64,000 bases of DNA from Chaenocephalus aceratus. Its lineage: Eukaryota; Chordata; Actinopteri; Perciformes; Channichthyidae. A program made the translations under genes and the position numbers. Positions within the stretch are counted from its first letter, which is position 1. Every line of letters starts with the position of its first letter. Below the pieces are notes generated by a model. It was not told the origin of the DNA. It ran no database searches and worked only from the letters and a program-made list of their open reading frames with translations. Shown piece after piece: positions 11,642-27,596 of the stretch. The stretch lies in contig CM043803.1 of the NCBI GenBank assembly GCA_023974075.1, positions 4,065,495-4,129,494 of the forward strand, in the 5' to 3' direction.

Positions 11642-14255
11642 TTGTATATGATCTGCAAGATCTGCACACCTTCAGGAGTCATTGAACCTTCCCATTCTGG
11701 ATGGGCATCTCCTTTAGTTCTGCCACCAAAGAAAGATGGAGGCCACCGATTTTGTGTAGATTTTAGGAAAGTTAATGCTGTCACAGAAACTGACGTATAC
11801 CCTTTACCAAACATTAACGAAATCCTCGAATCACTTTCTGGAGCTTCCCTTTTCTCCACCATTGACTTAAACAGTGGGTACTGGCAAGTACCAATGGATC
11901 CAGAAAGTAAAGCACAGACTGCCTTTGTCACTCACTGTGGCTTGTATCATTTCAATGTCATGCCCTTTGGTCTAAAGAATGCTCCTGCCACCTTCCAAAG
12001 GCTAATGGAGAAAGTCTTAGATGGCCTGCGGGGAGTAATCTGCCTGGTCTATCTTGATGACATAATAGTTTATTCATCAACTGTGACTCAGCATTTTGAG
12101 CGCCTGCAGACTGTAATGGAGCGACTTCACAAAGCCAATCTGACAGTCAACCTAAAAAAGTCCAGATTCTGTATGAAAGAAATCAGATTTCTTGGCCATA
12201 TTGTCTCTGGAGAAGGAGTCAGTGCGGATCCTGACAAAGTCGAAACAATAAGATCCTACCCTGCACCAACTAATCTCAAGGAAGTACAGAGGTTCTTGGG
12301 ACTAGCAGGCTGGTATCATAAATTTGTACCCGACTTCTCAAAAATTGCTCAGCTTCTGAACGACCTGAAAAAAAAAGAGACCTTTCATCTGGAATCAAGC
12401 ATGCCAGCATTCCTTTGATCAACTGAAGTCCAGTTTGATCTCTCCGCCTATCTTGGGTCACCCAAATCCAGATTGTCCTTTCTTTGTCTATACAGACGCA
12501 AGTGGTATAGGTCTTGGAGCGGTGTTGACTCAGAAAATGGAAACTGGGACAGAAATAGTTCTCGCCTATGCCAGCAGAACCCTAAACAGAGCTGAAAGGA
12601 ACTACTCTGTCACAGAGAGGGAGTGCCTTTCAATAATTTGGGCTTTGGAGAGATGACAACGTTACCTGGAGCTAAAGCTATTTACAGTCATTACAGATCA
12701 TTCTGCTTTGAAATGGGTTCTGTCATCAACCAAAACCTCCAGCCGCCTCATCAGATGGGCACTAAGATTGCAAAGGTTTGACTTTGTCGTGGAATACCGA
12801 AAAGGAAAACTAAATGGTGCCCCTGATGCCCTTTCAAGGGTTTCCCCTAACTCTGGGTGTTGTCTCTTCTCCAACAAAACAGATGAGAGTATTCCTATAT
12901 CCCTCGAAAGAATGTGGGAAGAACAACAGAAAGATCATAAGGTGGAGCAAATCTTGACTCAGCTCGCGGAAGGAAACAGACCCCTGGAACAGGATTTTCG
13001 CGTACTTGAGGATAAAGTTTATCACAAGAAACAGATGTCAGAAAACCATTTCCATTACAGGCTGTACATTCCTCAGAGTCTGGTTCAAGAGATACTCAAA
13101 GAATATCATGAAAACCCTTTAAGTGGACATGCAGGGATCTTCAAAACCTATAAAAGGCTTTATGAAGTAGCCTATTGGCCTGGAATGTGGGTAGATGTCA
13201 AAAACTGCCGTGTTTGTCAAAGTCTGAAAGCGGATAACCGGAAACCTGCTGGAAAGATTCAACAGACCAATGTCAAAGGACCTAATGAGATGCTCGGTAT
13301 TGATATTATGGGCCCCCTACCAAGAAGTCCTGAGAGACACGAATACCTGCTGGTGGTGGTGGACTACTTTACTCGCTGGGTTGAGTTTTCCCCCTTGAGA
13401 TCTGCTACAGCGAAAACGGTGGCTCGATTCCTGATGAAGGATATTTTCACAAGATGGGGTACACCAGACTATATCTTGTCTGATCGAGGACCCCAGTTTG
13501 TGTCTTCAATGAACTCTGTGACCAATGGACTGTGAAACACAAGCTCACCACTGCCTATCATCCACAGACAAATATGACTGAGGGTAAATCACACTTTAAA
13601 AAGTATGATAGCCTCTTATGTGGATGACAATCACGGGAAATGGGATCAATACCTTCCAGAATTCAGATTTGCCATAAATTCAGCTGTTCAAGAGACCACA
13701 GGTGTTACCCCTGCAGAACTGCAAATTGGCAGAAAGCTGAATAGTCCACTGGACAAAATTCTGAAAGGGAATATCTTTTCCCCTGAAACCCCTGCTTATG
13801 AGGTTGTCCAGCAGTTGCAACAACTCAAAGCAGATGTGGAGGAAAATATAAAAAAAGCTAAACACAGGCAACTAAGGAACTACAACAAACATCGTCGTAC
13901 TGTTGGCTTTAAACTCAAGCAAAGGGTCTGGATAAGAAATGTTCCTCAGTCAAGTGCAAAAGACAAATTCACAGCAAAGCTCGCCAAAAAGTGGAAACGT
14001 CCCTACCGAGTAGTTAAACAACTTGGACCCCTGAATTACCAGGTAGTTTTGGAGGATACAGGCCAAGATGTGAGAACAATGCATGTAAGTCGCTTTGGAT
14101 AAAAGCATCAGCTAAATGCAATGCAATGTAATGTCTGCAACCTTAAATCCTTCTACCCAAGTGCTGAGGACTTGGAACTCATAGACCGGAAAAAAGTAAT
14201 GGATATTCTACAGGAAAGCTCTTCTGAGGAGGACTTCTTAGACTTCCTAGATTAA
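11642..14255 (+). pseudogene. Gypsy pol: reverse transcriptase-RNase H-integrase, broken
   Basis: RT: GVIEPSHSGWASPLVLPPKK, CVDFRKVN, FSTIDLNSGYW and YLDDIIVYS. RNase H: FVYTDASGIGLGAVL, TERECLSIIWALER and VITDHSALKW. Integrase: the H...H and CRVC zinc-binding region (13110-13215), then GIDIMGPL and LSDRGPQF for the first two catalytic Asp; the Glu falls in TTAYHPQTNMTE. A GPY/F-like C-terminus (KKWKRPYRVVKQLGPLNYQV) and an acidic tail ending at 14255 follow. Breaks: a frameshift in the 9-A run at 12368-12376, TGA in place of a Trp codon near 12654, a frameshift near 13507 compensated near 13583, and a 44-bp insert at 14091-14134 that brings an early stop. Confidence 0.93.
14091..14134 (+). 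repeat. 44-bp SINE/LINE tail-like insert in the pol end
   Basis: The string CGCTTTGGATAAAAGC, then a short GCTAAATG piece and AATG repeats, matches the 3' tail shared by many fish SINE and LINE families. It interrupts the pol reading frame: sequence before it ends MHVS, and the acidic C-terminus resumes afterwards (CNLKSFYPSAEDLEL). ATGTAA occurs at both edges (14083-14088 and again near 14127-14132), so it may be an extremely short retroposed tail with a target duplication. Confidence 0.55.
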
Positions 14256-14307
14256 GAGTCAGTGGGAAGATCCGAATCTTGCAGGGACCTCTGAGTGTGG
14301 TCTTGTC

Positions 14308-14320
14308 AAGGGAGGAAGAA
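14308..14320 (+). promoter_or_regulatory. Polypurine tract
   Basis: AAGGGAGGAAGAA lies directly against the 3' LTR start at 14321, the normal place and composition for the plus-strand primer of an LTR retrotransposon. Confidence 0.85.
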
Positions 14321-15092
14321 TGTAGCAGGACAGGGAGAAAGTAAACTCACTCCTACAGATTCCCTGAGAAAAAGGGGAGTGGCTAATCAAGCACCCCTGA
14401 GAGAAACTGGAGGAAACATCAAGAGAATGATTGGCACCTGTGTGCTGTTAAAAGGAGGACAGCATGTCATTAGAAAGAGGGAGAAAGAAGCAAGAGGAAG
14501 TCGGAATCGAACAAGGAGAAAAGTGGATTCTTGAGGACTTCATCAGCTGAATCAGGCTATTTTTTTTGGGAGTTTTTGCCACTGAACCAGGAGCTGTTGG
14601 GGAAACATTCAACTTTCCCCTTCCAAGTTAACCAATCCAGTGAGCTATTCTGGCCTGTCACCCTCAGATAAGTGGTTCTCACTACACCAATATAATTTCT
14701 CCTCCTCTAGCACTCCACACACACACACACACACACACACACTGGAAAAGCTGCATTTTACAACTTTACTTTCACACATCCTTATCCCCTGAAATACACT
14801 CCTAAACTGAGTGACAAAGGACAAAACAGACTTCTCCCCTCCCCCACACTCACTCATAGTCCATCCCCAGGATTTATTGATGTTTTGTGAGTTAACTAGG
14901 CTTATTTGTTTGTGTATGTATTGGAGTTAAGTTTATCTGGTAAATGGTCTGTGACATGAGTATGTTAGTTTGATGTACTGATTTATTATTTTTCCTTTGT
15001 AAAATTCAGTAGCTAGGTCACCAGGCTATCCCTCTGTTTCTGTGTGTCTAAAAAGTTTAATTTATTCGTTCAGGGATAAGACCTACGTTACA
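14321..15092 (+). repeat. 3' LTR of the Gypsy element (772 bp)
   Basis: Begins TGTAGCAGGACAGGGAG and ends ACCTACGTTACA. It is collinear with the 5' LTR, but has a short CA array (14716-14741) and a 52-bp deletion between direct repeats. Host LINE sequence resumes at 15093. Confidence 0.93.
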
Positions 15093-15461
15093 AGATCCTG
15101 GATGGATATCCTCGTGGATTCATCTTCCTATTATACATGTACTTTACACGCATGCATTTCCAAACATTTGGACTACCTATGTTGCAAATGTATTATCTTT
15201 TCAATTTACACACGGCATCTATTGCACGTCTGTCTGTCCTGGGAGAGGGATCCCTCCTCTGTTGCTCTCCCTGAGGTTTCTCCCATGTTTCCCTTTAAAC
15301 TGGGTTTTCTCCGGAAGTATTTCCTTGTACGATGTGAGGGTCTAAGGACAGAGGGTGTCGTATTGTCCTACTGATATTCTGTACAAACTGTGAAGTCCAC
15401 TGAGACAAATGTAACATTTGTGATATTGGGCTATATATATATAAACATTGATTGATTGACA
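15093..15461 (+). mobile_element. 3' UTR and tail of the interrupted L2 LINE
   Basis: Includes CCTGGGAGAGGGATCCCTCC, GAGGTTTCTCCCATG and a terminal ATTTGTGATATTGGGCTATA followed by ATTGATTGATTG. I know these as the conserved 3' UTR of fish L2 elements. It completes the LINE that breaks off at 10588. Apparent ORFs here (for example 15042-15374) are UTR readings. Confidence 0.85.
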
Positions 15462-19355
<3,894 letters not shown>

Positions 19356-20374
19356 CCTAAGCCATTAACACCAATAGGAGAAGTGAACATAAAACGGAGA
19401 TTGTGGTCGATTCATTCAACAAAAACAATTATCGGAACCATTTTGTATATCTTCCAAACATTCGCACACTAAAATCGGAACTTCCGAAAGTCAAATCTGA
19501 AGATAATTAAGTTTGTTCGTTACCAATTTGTCAAGTTCTGGCAACACAATTTCATCTATCGTCAACACATTTTCACCAATGCCTAAGCTCACTAATTGTA
19601 TTAATGCTAAAAATAATGTTTGCAAAATAAAAAATCAACAAATTAGACCACGCACATTTAAGTGACATACGATTTCAAACCAATGGCACTGACAGAATAT
19701 CTTTGTTCACTCCAATCAAACCTCCCTGCTTCAAACCCTGTATAACTAAATGCCCCGGGGCGGCATCTTACTCTGTGCAGCTGGAAGCCATTTATCTGAC
19801 TTCAGACTTGTGATAGAGTAACAAGGGTACCAGGATCGTGACATCGGCTGACCTCTGATTGCTCTGACCCGCTAAGACCTGACCACGACTTTTTAACAAC
19901 GAGCAACTGAGACACAGACAGCAGAGGCTTTAAATCAATGTCAGGGTTAAGAAGTCACTTCAGTAGCCAGTGGTAACACCTTAAGACTACTGCCCACAAA
20001 TCACTGTTTAAATGTTATGTAGATATGAAGTACAATAATAACTACTGTCTACTGCTGGGTAAAAGGGGCTTAGGGAATACAGTGAATGAGGAAGTAACAC
20101 ATTTGGGTTTGCGATTTAGGGGGCACTGAAAATAACGATTCTGTACAGTCAGATCTTTTTATTATGTGGTACATGATTACAAGGTACAGACAGGGGTCCT
20201 GCAACAGGAGAAGTGTCACTTCACAACTGCCAACTCATGAAAAGCTCATGTTTTCTTCCCAGCAACTACAGTAATTTTGACCTTTGACTTGCCTGTGTTT
20301 ATTACTGGTCGTTTTTCATCGTTTTAAAGGTCTGTTTAGGTTTTATTGCGTGTCACTTAAACCGTTTTTTGGCA
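19356..20374. other. Gene-free sequence
   Basis: No domain-bearing ORF, TIR pair, LTR or LINE tail was found in this interval. Confidence 0.5.
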
Positions 20375-20699
20375 GGGCAATATGGAGAAAATCATGTATC
20401 AGGATACTTTGGATTAAATAACTAAAGTCAATATTGGGGTTGACCGTAAGTGCTTATATATATTCACACAATTACCTTTTTGATAAATAATGCCTAATTT
20501 AATTATGTGTATATAACGGCAAAGTGGGTGTAGGTGAATAATGAGCTAGAACAGTATGGTTAATTCAGACAATTGCATCACATTACTGCAATGTGCAGCC
20601 TTTCAGACTAGGAACAGACACTTATGCAATATTACTATATCAGAAATAAAATAAGATATCTTATCAAATATCGCAATATCGATGTATTGCCCAGCCCTA
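20375..20699. mobile_element. Probable degraded MITE
   Basis: The right end AATATCGATGTATTGCCCAGCCCTA (in parts) is the inverted form of the TAGGGCTGGGCAATA end common to fish hAT-type MITEs. The left side, GGCAGGGCAATATGG near 20372-20387, looks like its decayed partner. No coding capacity. Confidence 0.45.
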
Positions 20700-21859
20700 A
20701 ATTAAAACGACTTATTTACATGCTTAAGAATTATGATAACTCTATATTTTAAAGCTTTTTCAGTTATTTTTCTTTTTAACCATATTATATTTAAATGACA
20801 GTAAAAACAAAAATCCCTGCAATATTATATTACTGTAACAGCAAGTTATTTTTCGAGTCAGTGTAATTGTATCCCTTTTTAGAAAATGTATTTTCGACTG
20901 TCATCTTTCCCTGCACCTGAATACGTTCCCAAGTTAATATTCATTGCTACCATGTGTATACTAAATCATTTCATGTAATTTAAAGGCTTACTATTATAAC
21001 CAAAAAAACTGCATATGTTGATATTCAGCTCGTTGCTTCATCTATGATAACTCAATTATCTCTCGGATGTAATTGTATATAATTATACATCTTTTAACTT
21101 AGCAAATAAGTAAAAAAGACTAGTTATTGTGTAACATCAATATAGCAGCATGAGATGGGGCCCACCCAGCACGGCCCCGGCCCAGAAACATATCAGCATG
21201 ACAAAGCAGGAGGCTGAATTACAGCACACATCCTATTGCTGTTAATTACAGTGGGAGGGGGAGGTCTGTTGTAATTACAAAGAAGGGCTGACAAAGCCAA
21301 CGCAGCCAGAGAGAAGAGGGAGAGCGAGGCCTCCCTCCTCCTCACTCTGCGGTTTGGTTTTAATGAAGACCCACTGACTTCTCCCCAACCTGCAGGCGTA
21401 CGCGGTGGCTGCCGGTGCTACCGTTTTCCAGTAAGCCATGGAACACACTGCCCAATTTAAAAACTGATTACAACCTCAGTTTAGCCGTGGCAGCTGTTTT
21501 TTTCGAGACTATGGTCTGAATTGTTGTGTGCAATATACATACAGGTCATGGTGGACTATCAGGGTTTTGGCCAAGTTTACCATTACAGATCTGGTCCTAA
21601 AAAATGTTTTTTTATGAATTACAAACGGTGTACTTTGTATGTATTTGAGCTAAATAGTGACTGAAATTGTTTCTCTGTCTACCACTGAACTTTGTAGAAG
21701 TAAATCCTTCTATATTTTGAGTTTTACCCAGATGGCTGTTAAGACGGAACAAATTATCAATCACAACTGCTCTTTTAGTATTTTTTTTTTACAGCATTAT
21801 GATCTCTGTTAACTTCGTGTTAGTCACAAAGTCTTCACCCTCCCTTAGAATACAAGAGG
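20700..21859. other. Gene-free sequence with a candidate regulatory block
   Basis: Mostly AT-rich. The stretch 21150-21330 stands out: GGCCCACCCAGCACGGCCCC, then ATATCAGCATGACAAAGCAG, CTGTTAATTACAGTGGG and GTTGTAATTACAAAG. Paired TAATTA homeodomain sites and unique-sequence texture suggest an enhancer-type conserved element. No coding potential is seen. Confidence 0.4.
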
Positions 21860-22030
21860 CGCGTTCACACCGCAGTACTTTTCCCACTTTAGTTCCGATA
21901 TAGTTCCGAAATGTCGCGTTCACACCAAAAAGAGCCGGAACTAAAATGAGTACATGAGAACCTTTTTTACCCCCTTTTCCATCCCTGCTAGAGAGCAGGT
22001 ACTTTCGTGAGATGTGTCTGGATGCAGACC

Positions 22031-23732
22031 ACAGCAAGGAGGCGGATCCTAAAGGGGGCGGATCCTATAGGGGGCGTTTCCTAAGGGTTATGAACCCCGC
22101 CCCCCCCATGCATTCTAGGGATGTGAATGACTCTCAGCTTTACGGTGCCTTTTCTTTTTTTCTGCATTAACTGCTGCCAGAAATTGTGTAGAAGCCTTAA
22201 TGTTTCAAATTCAAAGCCCTATTTCAAAGCTCTATACCAAAAATGAGAGGCTTTATTTAAAACTAAACACGTGTTTACTTGAGAGTTCCTAGTCACGTCT
22301 GTTCTGTCTGATAATAATAATAATGTATTTGTTGTTGAGAGGGTAATGGCGTAGCTCGTTTTAATCATACTTATGTTCAGAGTTGGGTGTAACGTGTTAC
22401 TGTAATAATATTACTTTTCTCGGTAACGGAGTAGTGTAACGCGCTACTTTTATAATTCAGTAATCACACTACAGTTACTAACATTGCCCCGACACGCGTT
22501 ACTTCGTTACTTACCTAAACTCAGTCATAATAAAACCTCAAACACCTGCAAAGAACACATGCTGTTCTTCTTCTCTGTTTTCCGGTTGTTGTCTGTATTT
22601 GAATGATGAATACACACTACCGCCGCTGCTGGTAAGGAGAGTTATTGCCACTCACGCATGCGCAGTTCGTACTTGCTCGGCTGAAGTCTTTACGGTGTCT
22701 GGTTCCAGTGCAACACATGGCCAACATGCAGGAGAACACGCCGACGCAACAGCGTGAGCAGAGATAGGCTGCGCAAAATATATAGCAGGAGACAGAGGAC
22801 AGCCATGGTCATGATAGGAAAACATTTCAGGATCTGGATCAGTCTTATGCGACATTTTGAAACTTTAGCAGTCAACTCAAGTTGCTGCCCTTATCTCTGT
22901 GCAAACAGAAATAGCCAAACATCATTCTGGATCTTAACACACCCCATAGTGAAATATATAAGCCTAGTGTAAACCTTATACTAATAATAGCAAAATTGGT
23001 CCATCTACCAAACTGGATGATATTCAAAGATGACCACAAAAGTTGTATAAGCAGACAGTGTGTTTTTATTTCTGAGTATGTCATGTTAAATATCAAAATT
23101 GATCTTTTGGTCGATGAAGTCAGAGATAATAAATTTCGGCACATATTTTGTGGTTGCTGAATTAGAACACCCAATAAAATGTTTATGTTAATAAAGACTT
23201 TCCTCTTTTTGTATGTACTGTATATTTTCCTTTTTACAATGTCTTGGTATGTACTATACATTTCATGTTTAGTATTTGATGTGTATTGTAATGTTTCAAA
23301 AATAATAAATACGTTAATTTATTAATCTTACCACCAGGACACAACATGAACAAATGAATGATACCACATCAGGACAGTAACTTCAACTTCAGTATTTTAC
23401 AGAACTACAGAAACCTCTACTCATGTTGTTAAATGATATACAGCCAAATCTTCCATAACATGTAGTTAATTGATTTGGAATAATAATTACTACCACTGCA
23501 CAAACAGTAAAAAATGATATGCCTACAATTTATGAATATGTCTTCTCTGTGGGTTGTATACTCTTCATTCTTTATGCAAATTAATAATTATTATTTTTCA
23601 AAGTTCGTTTATGATTCATTCCAAAGCATTAAAATAAATGAAATATGTGGGGGGTGGGGTTCATAACCCTTTAGGATCCGCCCATATAGGATCCGCCCCC
23701 TTTAGGATCCGCCTCCTTGCTGCGGTCTGCAT
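22031..23732. repeat. 90-bp inverted repeat of GGCGGATCCTAAAGG units
   Basis: Sequence from GGATGCAGACC (about 22020) to about 22108 is repeated in inverted orientation at about 23645-23735. Each copy carries two or three tandem units of about 16 bp, GGCGGATCCTAAAGGG, followed by GGGTTATGAACCCC, itself a short palindrome. The 1.5 kb between the copies has no clear coding content. Confidence 0.75.
22378..22500. mobile_element. One end of a hAT-like element
   Basis: CAGAGTTGGGTGTAACG (22378-22394) followed by repeated GTAACG/CGTTAC words is a recognisable fish hAT terminus. No inverted partner was found between here and 23645, so this is a truncated copy. Confidence 0.5.
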
Positions 23733-24095
23733 CCATACTCTATTGACTTTCGTGGGAGAAAAAGGTTACTATGTCTGATTGGCTGGGCGGAATGCAAAAC
23801 CACGCCCCGTAAAACTCCCAAAAAGTTTTGTGAAGCCGCCATTTTATTATCCTCGCATTGCATATTAGCATTAGCATTAGCCCAGCACAGAAACGCAGAG
23901 AGGACTAACTTATGGCAACACAAAATAAAACATGGGAGCGGTGGAGATGAGGAGGTGTCGGCGTTCTGGCAATTTACTCGGAAGGCTTCAGTCGAAGCTG
24001 CTGGGAGTCCCGGCAGCTTCTACTGAAGCCAGTCCCTAACTCCGGGGACTTCCGGCCGGGGACTTCGGGTGGCAGTATACGCCGTGAAGTTGTTG

Positions 24096-24442
24096 TATGG
24101 GATTAGTTTTGTATCATAAAGATTAAAGCAACACTATGAGTTTAAAAGAAAAAAAAACTGAGTCAAGCAAAATAAAATACATTTCAAAAATAAAACTGTA
24201 AGTTGCAAACAAATCATTTGTGTAATCATGTAAACTATAAGTATTTTTTCTTTGTTTTAACATAGGTTTTTGTTTGCAGTTCTTCTTTCTTCTTTCTCAA
24301 TGATCAGACTTTTGCTTTCGCTGCAGCTTTCTCGTTTACGCTCCCTCATTTTTTGTTTGAGATTTTGACACAAACATCCCAGGTGGGCGGGACTTTCAGG
24401 GGTGTGTCCTCATTGGCTACTCAGTTTTTGAGTGACAGGCCC
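24096..24442. repeat. Left 345-bp arm of internal inverted repeat
   Basis: Runs from TATGGGATTAGTTTTG to TTTTTGAGTGACAGGCCC and is found reverse-complemented at 31073-31415 with scattered differences. An ORF inside (24353-24583) is a repeat reading. Confidence 0.85.
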
Positions 24443-24584
24443 ACTACACCACAGATCATACAGTGCAACTCATGCAGCAAACTCCGGAGTCCACTCGGAA
24501 TACATGATACATATCGGACATCTCTTATGGATTGCTGTGCATTATACTTGTGTTGTGTAGTTTATACTTTATTCCAACTTTAAA

Positions 24585-24680
24585 TATTTTAATACCTGAA
24601 CACACTGCTGCTGTTAAATAATTTCCCAATTTGGGATTGATAAAGTGTCTGTCTATCTATTTATTTATTTTATAGATTAA
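24585..24680 (+). mobile_element. Short retroposon 3' tail
   Basis: AATTTCCCAATTTGGGATTG then ATAAAGTGTCTGTCTATCTA, ending in CTAT/TTTA repeats, follows the pattern of a fish LINE/SINE 3' end (TTTCCC..GGGAT.AATAAAGT plus short tandem tail). Only the tail remains. Confidence 0.5.
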
Positions 24681-26333
24681 AATGTATTTTCAAGCTAAAG
24701 GTGATACACAATATAAACTGTATACTATTATTTTTCAAAGACATGTTACATTTCAAAAGCATATATTGCTATGTTTAGGACAAACAATTAAAGACTGCTT
24801 TAATTTAACAAATTCTACGATATAAAAGAGGCAGATTTGCTTTATTAAACAGAGCAGACCTAGGCTGCATACCAACACAATTAGGAACATGCTTACATCT
24901 TACTATGTTGGTCTGAAGAGCTGAAGCATTCATACACAATGGATACAAACTGTGTTGTCTCATTCTATATCCTGTGAGAACATGATATACATTTAGCATT
25001 GAAAACTCTATATACTATTCCTAGCCAGAGGAAGATCTGAATAATCAACAGATTTGAATGGAATCTCTAACATTTTCACGTAGAATAAAGACAAAAGTGT
25101 GATTATACAAATTACATTTATTTTCATTTCATTTCAAACCTTTATTTATACAGATAAATCCCATTGAGATCATTGATCTCTTTTTCAAGGGAGACCTGCT
25201 CAAGTAGTTCCACATGAAACATAAAACAAAACATAAATAGAACAACAAAAGGACATCATACAGCATAATTTACATAATTATCCACATAAACAGGTACCAA
25301 TAGCTTCCGATTGAGTAGCATCCAACCGAGCTTTAAAAACAATTTAGTGGCACCAGATTGTTCAGTTTCCATTTAATTTGCAGACTATTCCAAGACAGAG
25401 GAGCTGCACATCTAAAAGCTGTCTTCCCTAAGACAGTCCTAGCAGTTGGCACATTTAATAAAACCACAGCATGGGATGAGCAGATATAAGATTTTTCCCT
25501 AACATGGCTTTGTATATAAAAATGTACCAGTGACTGAGCCTCCGTACAGTTAGTGAAAGCAAACCAGCCCTTGCATACAGGGTACAGTGATGGGTTAATG
25601 CTTTACAGTTTGTCACAAATCTTAGTGCACTGTGATACGCAGCATCTAACTTGACCAGGCAATTGGCATGTGCATTCATATACATTAAATCACCATAGTC
25701 CAGCACAGGTAAAAAGGTCACAGTGAGTAGCCTTTTCCTGGCCTCAAACGAGAAACAGGACTTGTTCCTGTAGAAGAAATCTAGCCTAACCCTCAGCTTT
25801 TTAAGCAGGTTATTGACATGAAGTTTAAAAGTGAGACAATCATCAAGCCAGATACCAAGGTATTTGTAACAGGTAACCACTTCATGTTTTTATTCCTTGC
25901 GTAGTTACAATATCTAAAACAGGCTCTGGTGTCTTTTTAGCTTTAGAAAATAGCATTACCTTGGTTTTCTCAACATTTAAAAGAAGCTTTAGTTCAGAGA
26001 GCGGAGTCTGAATAATGTTAAAAACAGCCTGTAATTTAACACCAGCCTCCTTAATGGAGGGACCTGCACAGTACATCACGGTATCATCCGCATAAAAATG
26101 TAAAGTAGCTTCATCCACATTTTCACCTAAACTGTTGATGTAGATGGAGAATAAAAGTGGACCTAAAACAGAACCTTGGGGAACACCATTTGCAATGTTC
26201 AACCACTCCGAAGACAGCCCATCAAAATGAACACATTGGGACCTTTCAGAGAGGTAGTTTACAAACCACCCTACTGCATGGCTGGACATGCCTATACTGA
26301 GTAGCCTCTGCTTTAAAATGTGATGATCGACGG

Positions 26334-27596
26334 CAGAGATGGGGACTCGAGTCTGCGACTCGGACTCGAGTCGCACTTAAGACGCATACACAGAGACTTC
26401 AGACTTGACTTGGACTCGTGAACAAAAGACTTCAGACTCGACTTGGACTCGTGTGTTGGGACTCGTGAACAATCATTGTGTTTTCTATTTTTGGCGTATT
26501 AAAGGTGAGGTAGGTACATTTGAGAGAAACCGGCTCGAGATCGCTAGAATTTGAAAATACACAACCGGAGATAATCTGCTCGAGGCTGCTACTTCCTTAT
26601 AGAGCCCGCCTCTTCCAACACACACGAACGCGCACATTACCAATGAGGGCACGAGATAAATTTGTGCCCAGATGGAAGGCTGACAGGCAGGTAGGCCATC
26701 CAGTTATTTTAGCCGGGCTCATTACGCAGACGTGCGCGCCTCTGTTACTACCTCGTAGTAACATAATGGCGACCGGCGGCACACCTGCGGCTGTACCGCT
26801 TGTAATTAGGTTCAACTACAAAAACTTCGAACAAAACGCCGGCGGCACCAACAAAAGGAGCGCACACTGCAAAGTCTGCAATATCAAAATCAAGGATGCT
26901 GGCGCAACAACGTCGAATTTCATCAGGCACTTGAAAACTCACCCGGAGAGGTCAGTCACATTAACGCATATGGACGGTTAGCAAACATGTTTAGCTCAGC
27001 ATCAACTGAATATTTGAAAAGATTAGTGAATTGCTTGTCACACTTGTTTGAGTTGAGTGGCGTTGACATCCAACTCTTGACTGACATAAAAAAGGTCGGT
27101 AACGTTAATCATTACCCGCTGCCACCATCTACTGGCTAACGTCAAACGTAGAAAAACACATAGTTACATACATAAATACATCTGTCGGTTATAGGCAGGT
27201 TACAGGTTTGTTTGTTGACCACGTAACGTTAATGTTACAGGTTTATCAGGTTACCATTACACTGGGTTTGAGTGAGAGGATAGAGGAATATGTTTATTAA
27301 TAGTAGACTTAAAAGATGTCATTAGAGACCCAGTGTATAATAACACAGTAAATGCTTTGAATTTCTTAGATATAGCTGTGCAGTTCTTAACAGACTGGAT
27401 AGCAGCAGACAATAGAAGGCTTATTACAACCAGAAGAGACATGAGACTTTTATTGAGACTTGACTTGGACTCGTGACCAAAGACTTGAGACTTGATCAAG
27501 TCTCACCCCACAAAGACTTGAGACTTGACTTGGACTCATGACCAAAGACTTGAGACTTGACTTGGACTTGCAAAAAAAGACTTGTGAACATCTCTG
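26334..27596. mobile_element. hAT element with perfect 8-bp target duplication
   Basis: Ends CAGAGATG (26334-26341) and CATCTCTG (27589-27596) are inverted. ATCGACGG flanks both sides (26326-26333 and 27597-27604). Subterminal regions are full of GACTTGGACTCG-like repeats, which hAT transposases typically bind. It lies inside the LINE RT, separating codons for AFDTVD and HHILK. It keeps a BED-finger exon but no catalytic domain, so it is an internally deleted hAT. Positions 26499-26647 match a repeat at the right edge of the window, so a further TTAA-ended repeat may be nested here. Confidence 0.93.
26766..26950 (+). pseudogene. First exon of hAT transposase, BED zinc finger
   Basis: ATG at 26766 opens MATGGTPAAVPLVIRFNYK, followed by CKVCNIKI and TTSNFIRHLKTHPE. 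C-x2-C followed by H-x4-H is the BED-type zinc finger, used for DNA binding at the N-terminus of hAT transposases. The frame is intact and ends at AG|GTCAGT (26950/26951), a plausible splice donor. The following catalytic RNase H-like and dimerisation parts are missing up to the right TIR. It could still produce a short BED peptide, but there is no evidence that it does. Confidence 0.75.

Noticed and set aside
15042..15374. 110-codon ORF
   Set aside because: Spans the LTR/LINE 3' UTR junction; UTR sequence of a known repeat type.
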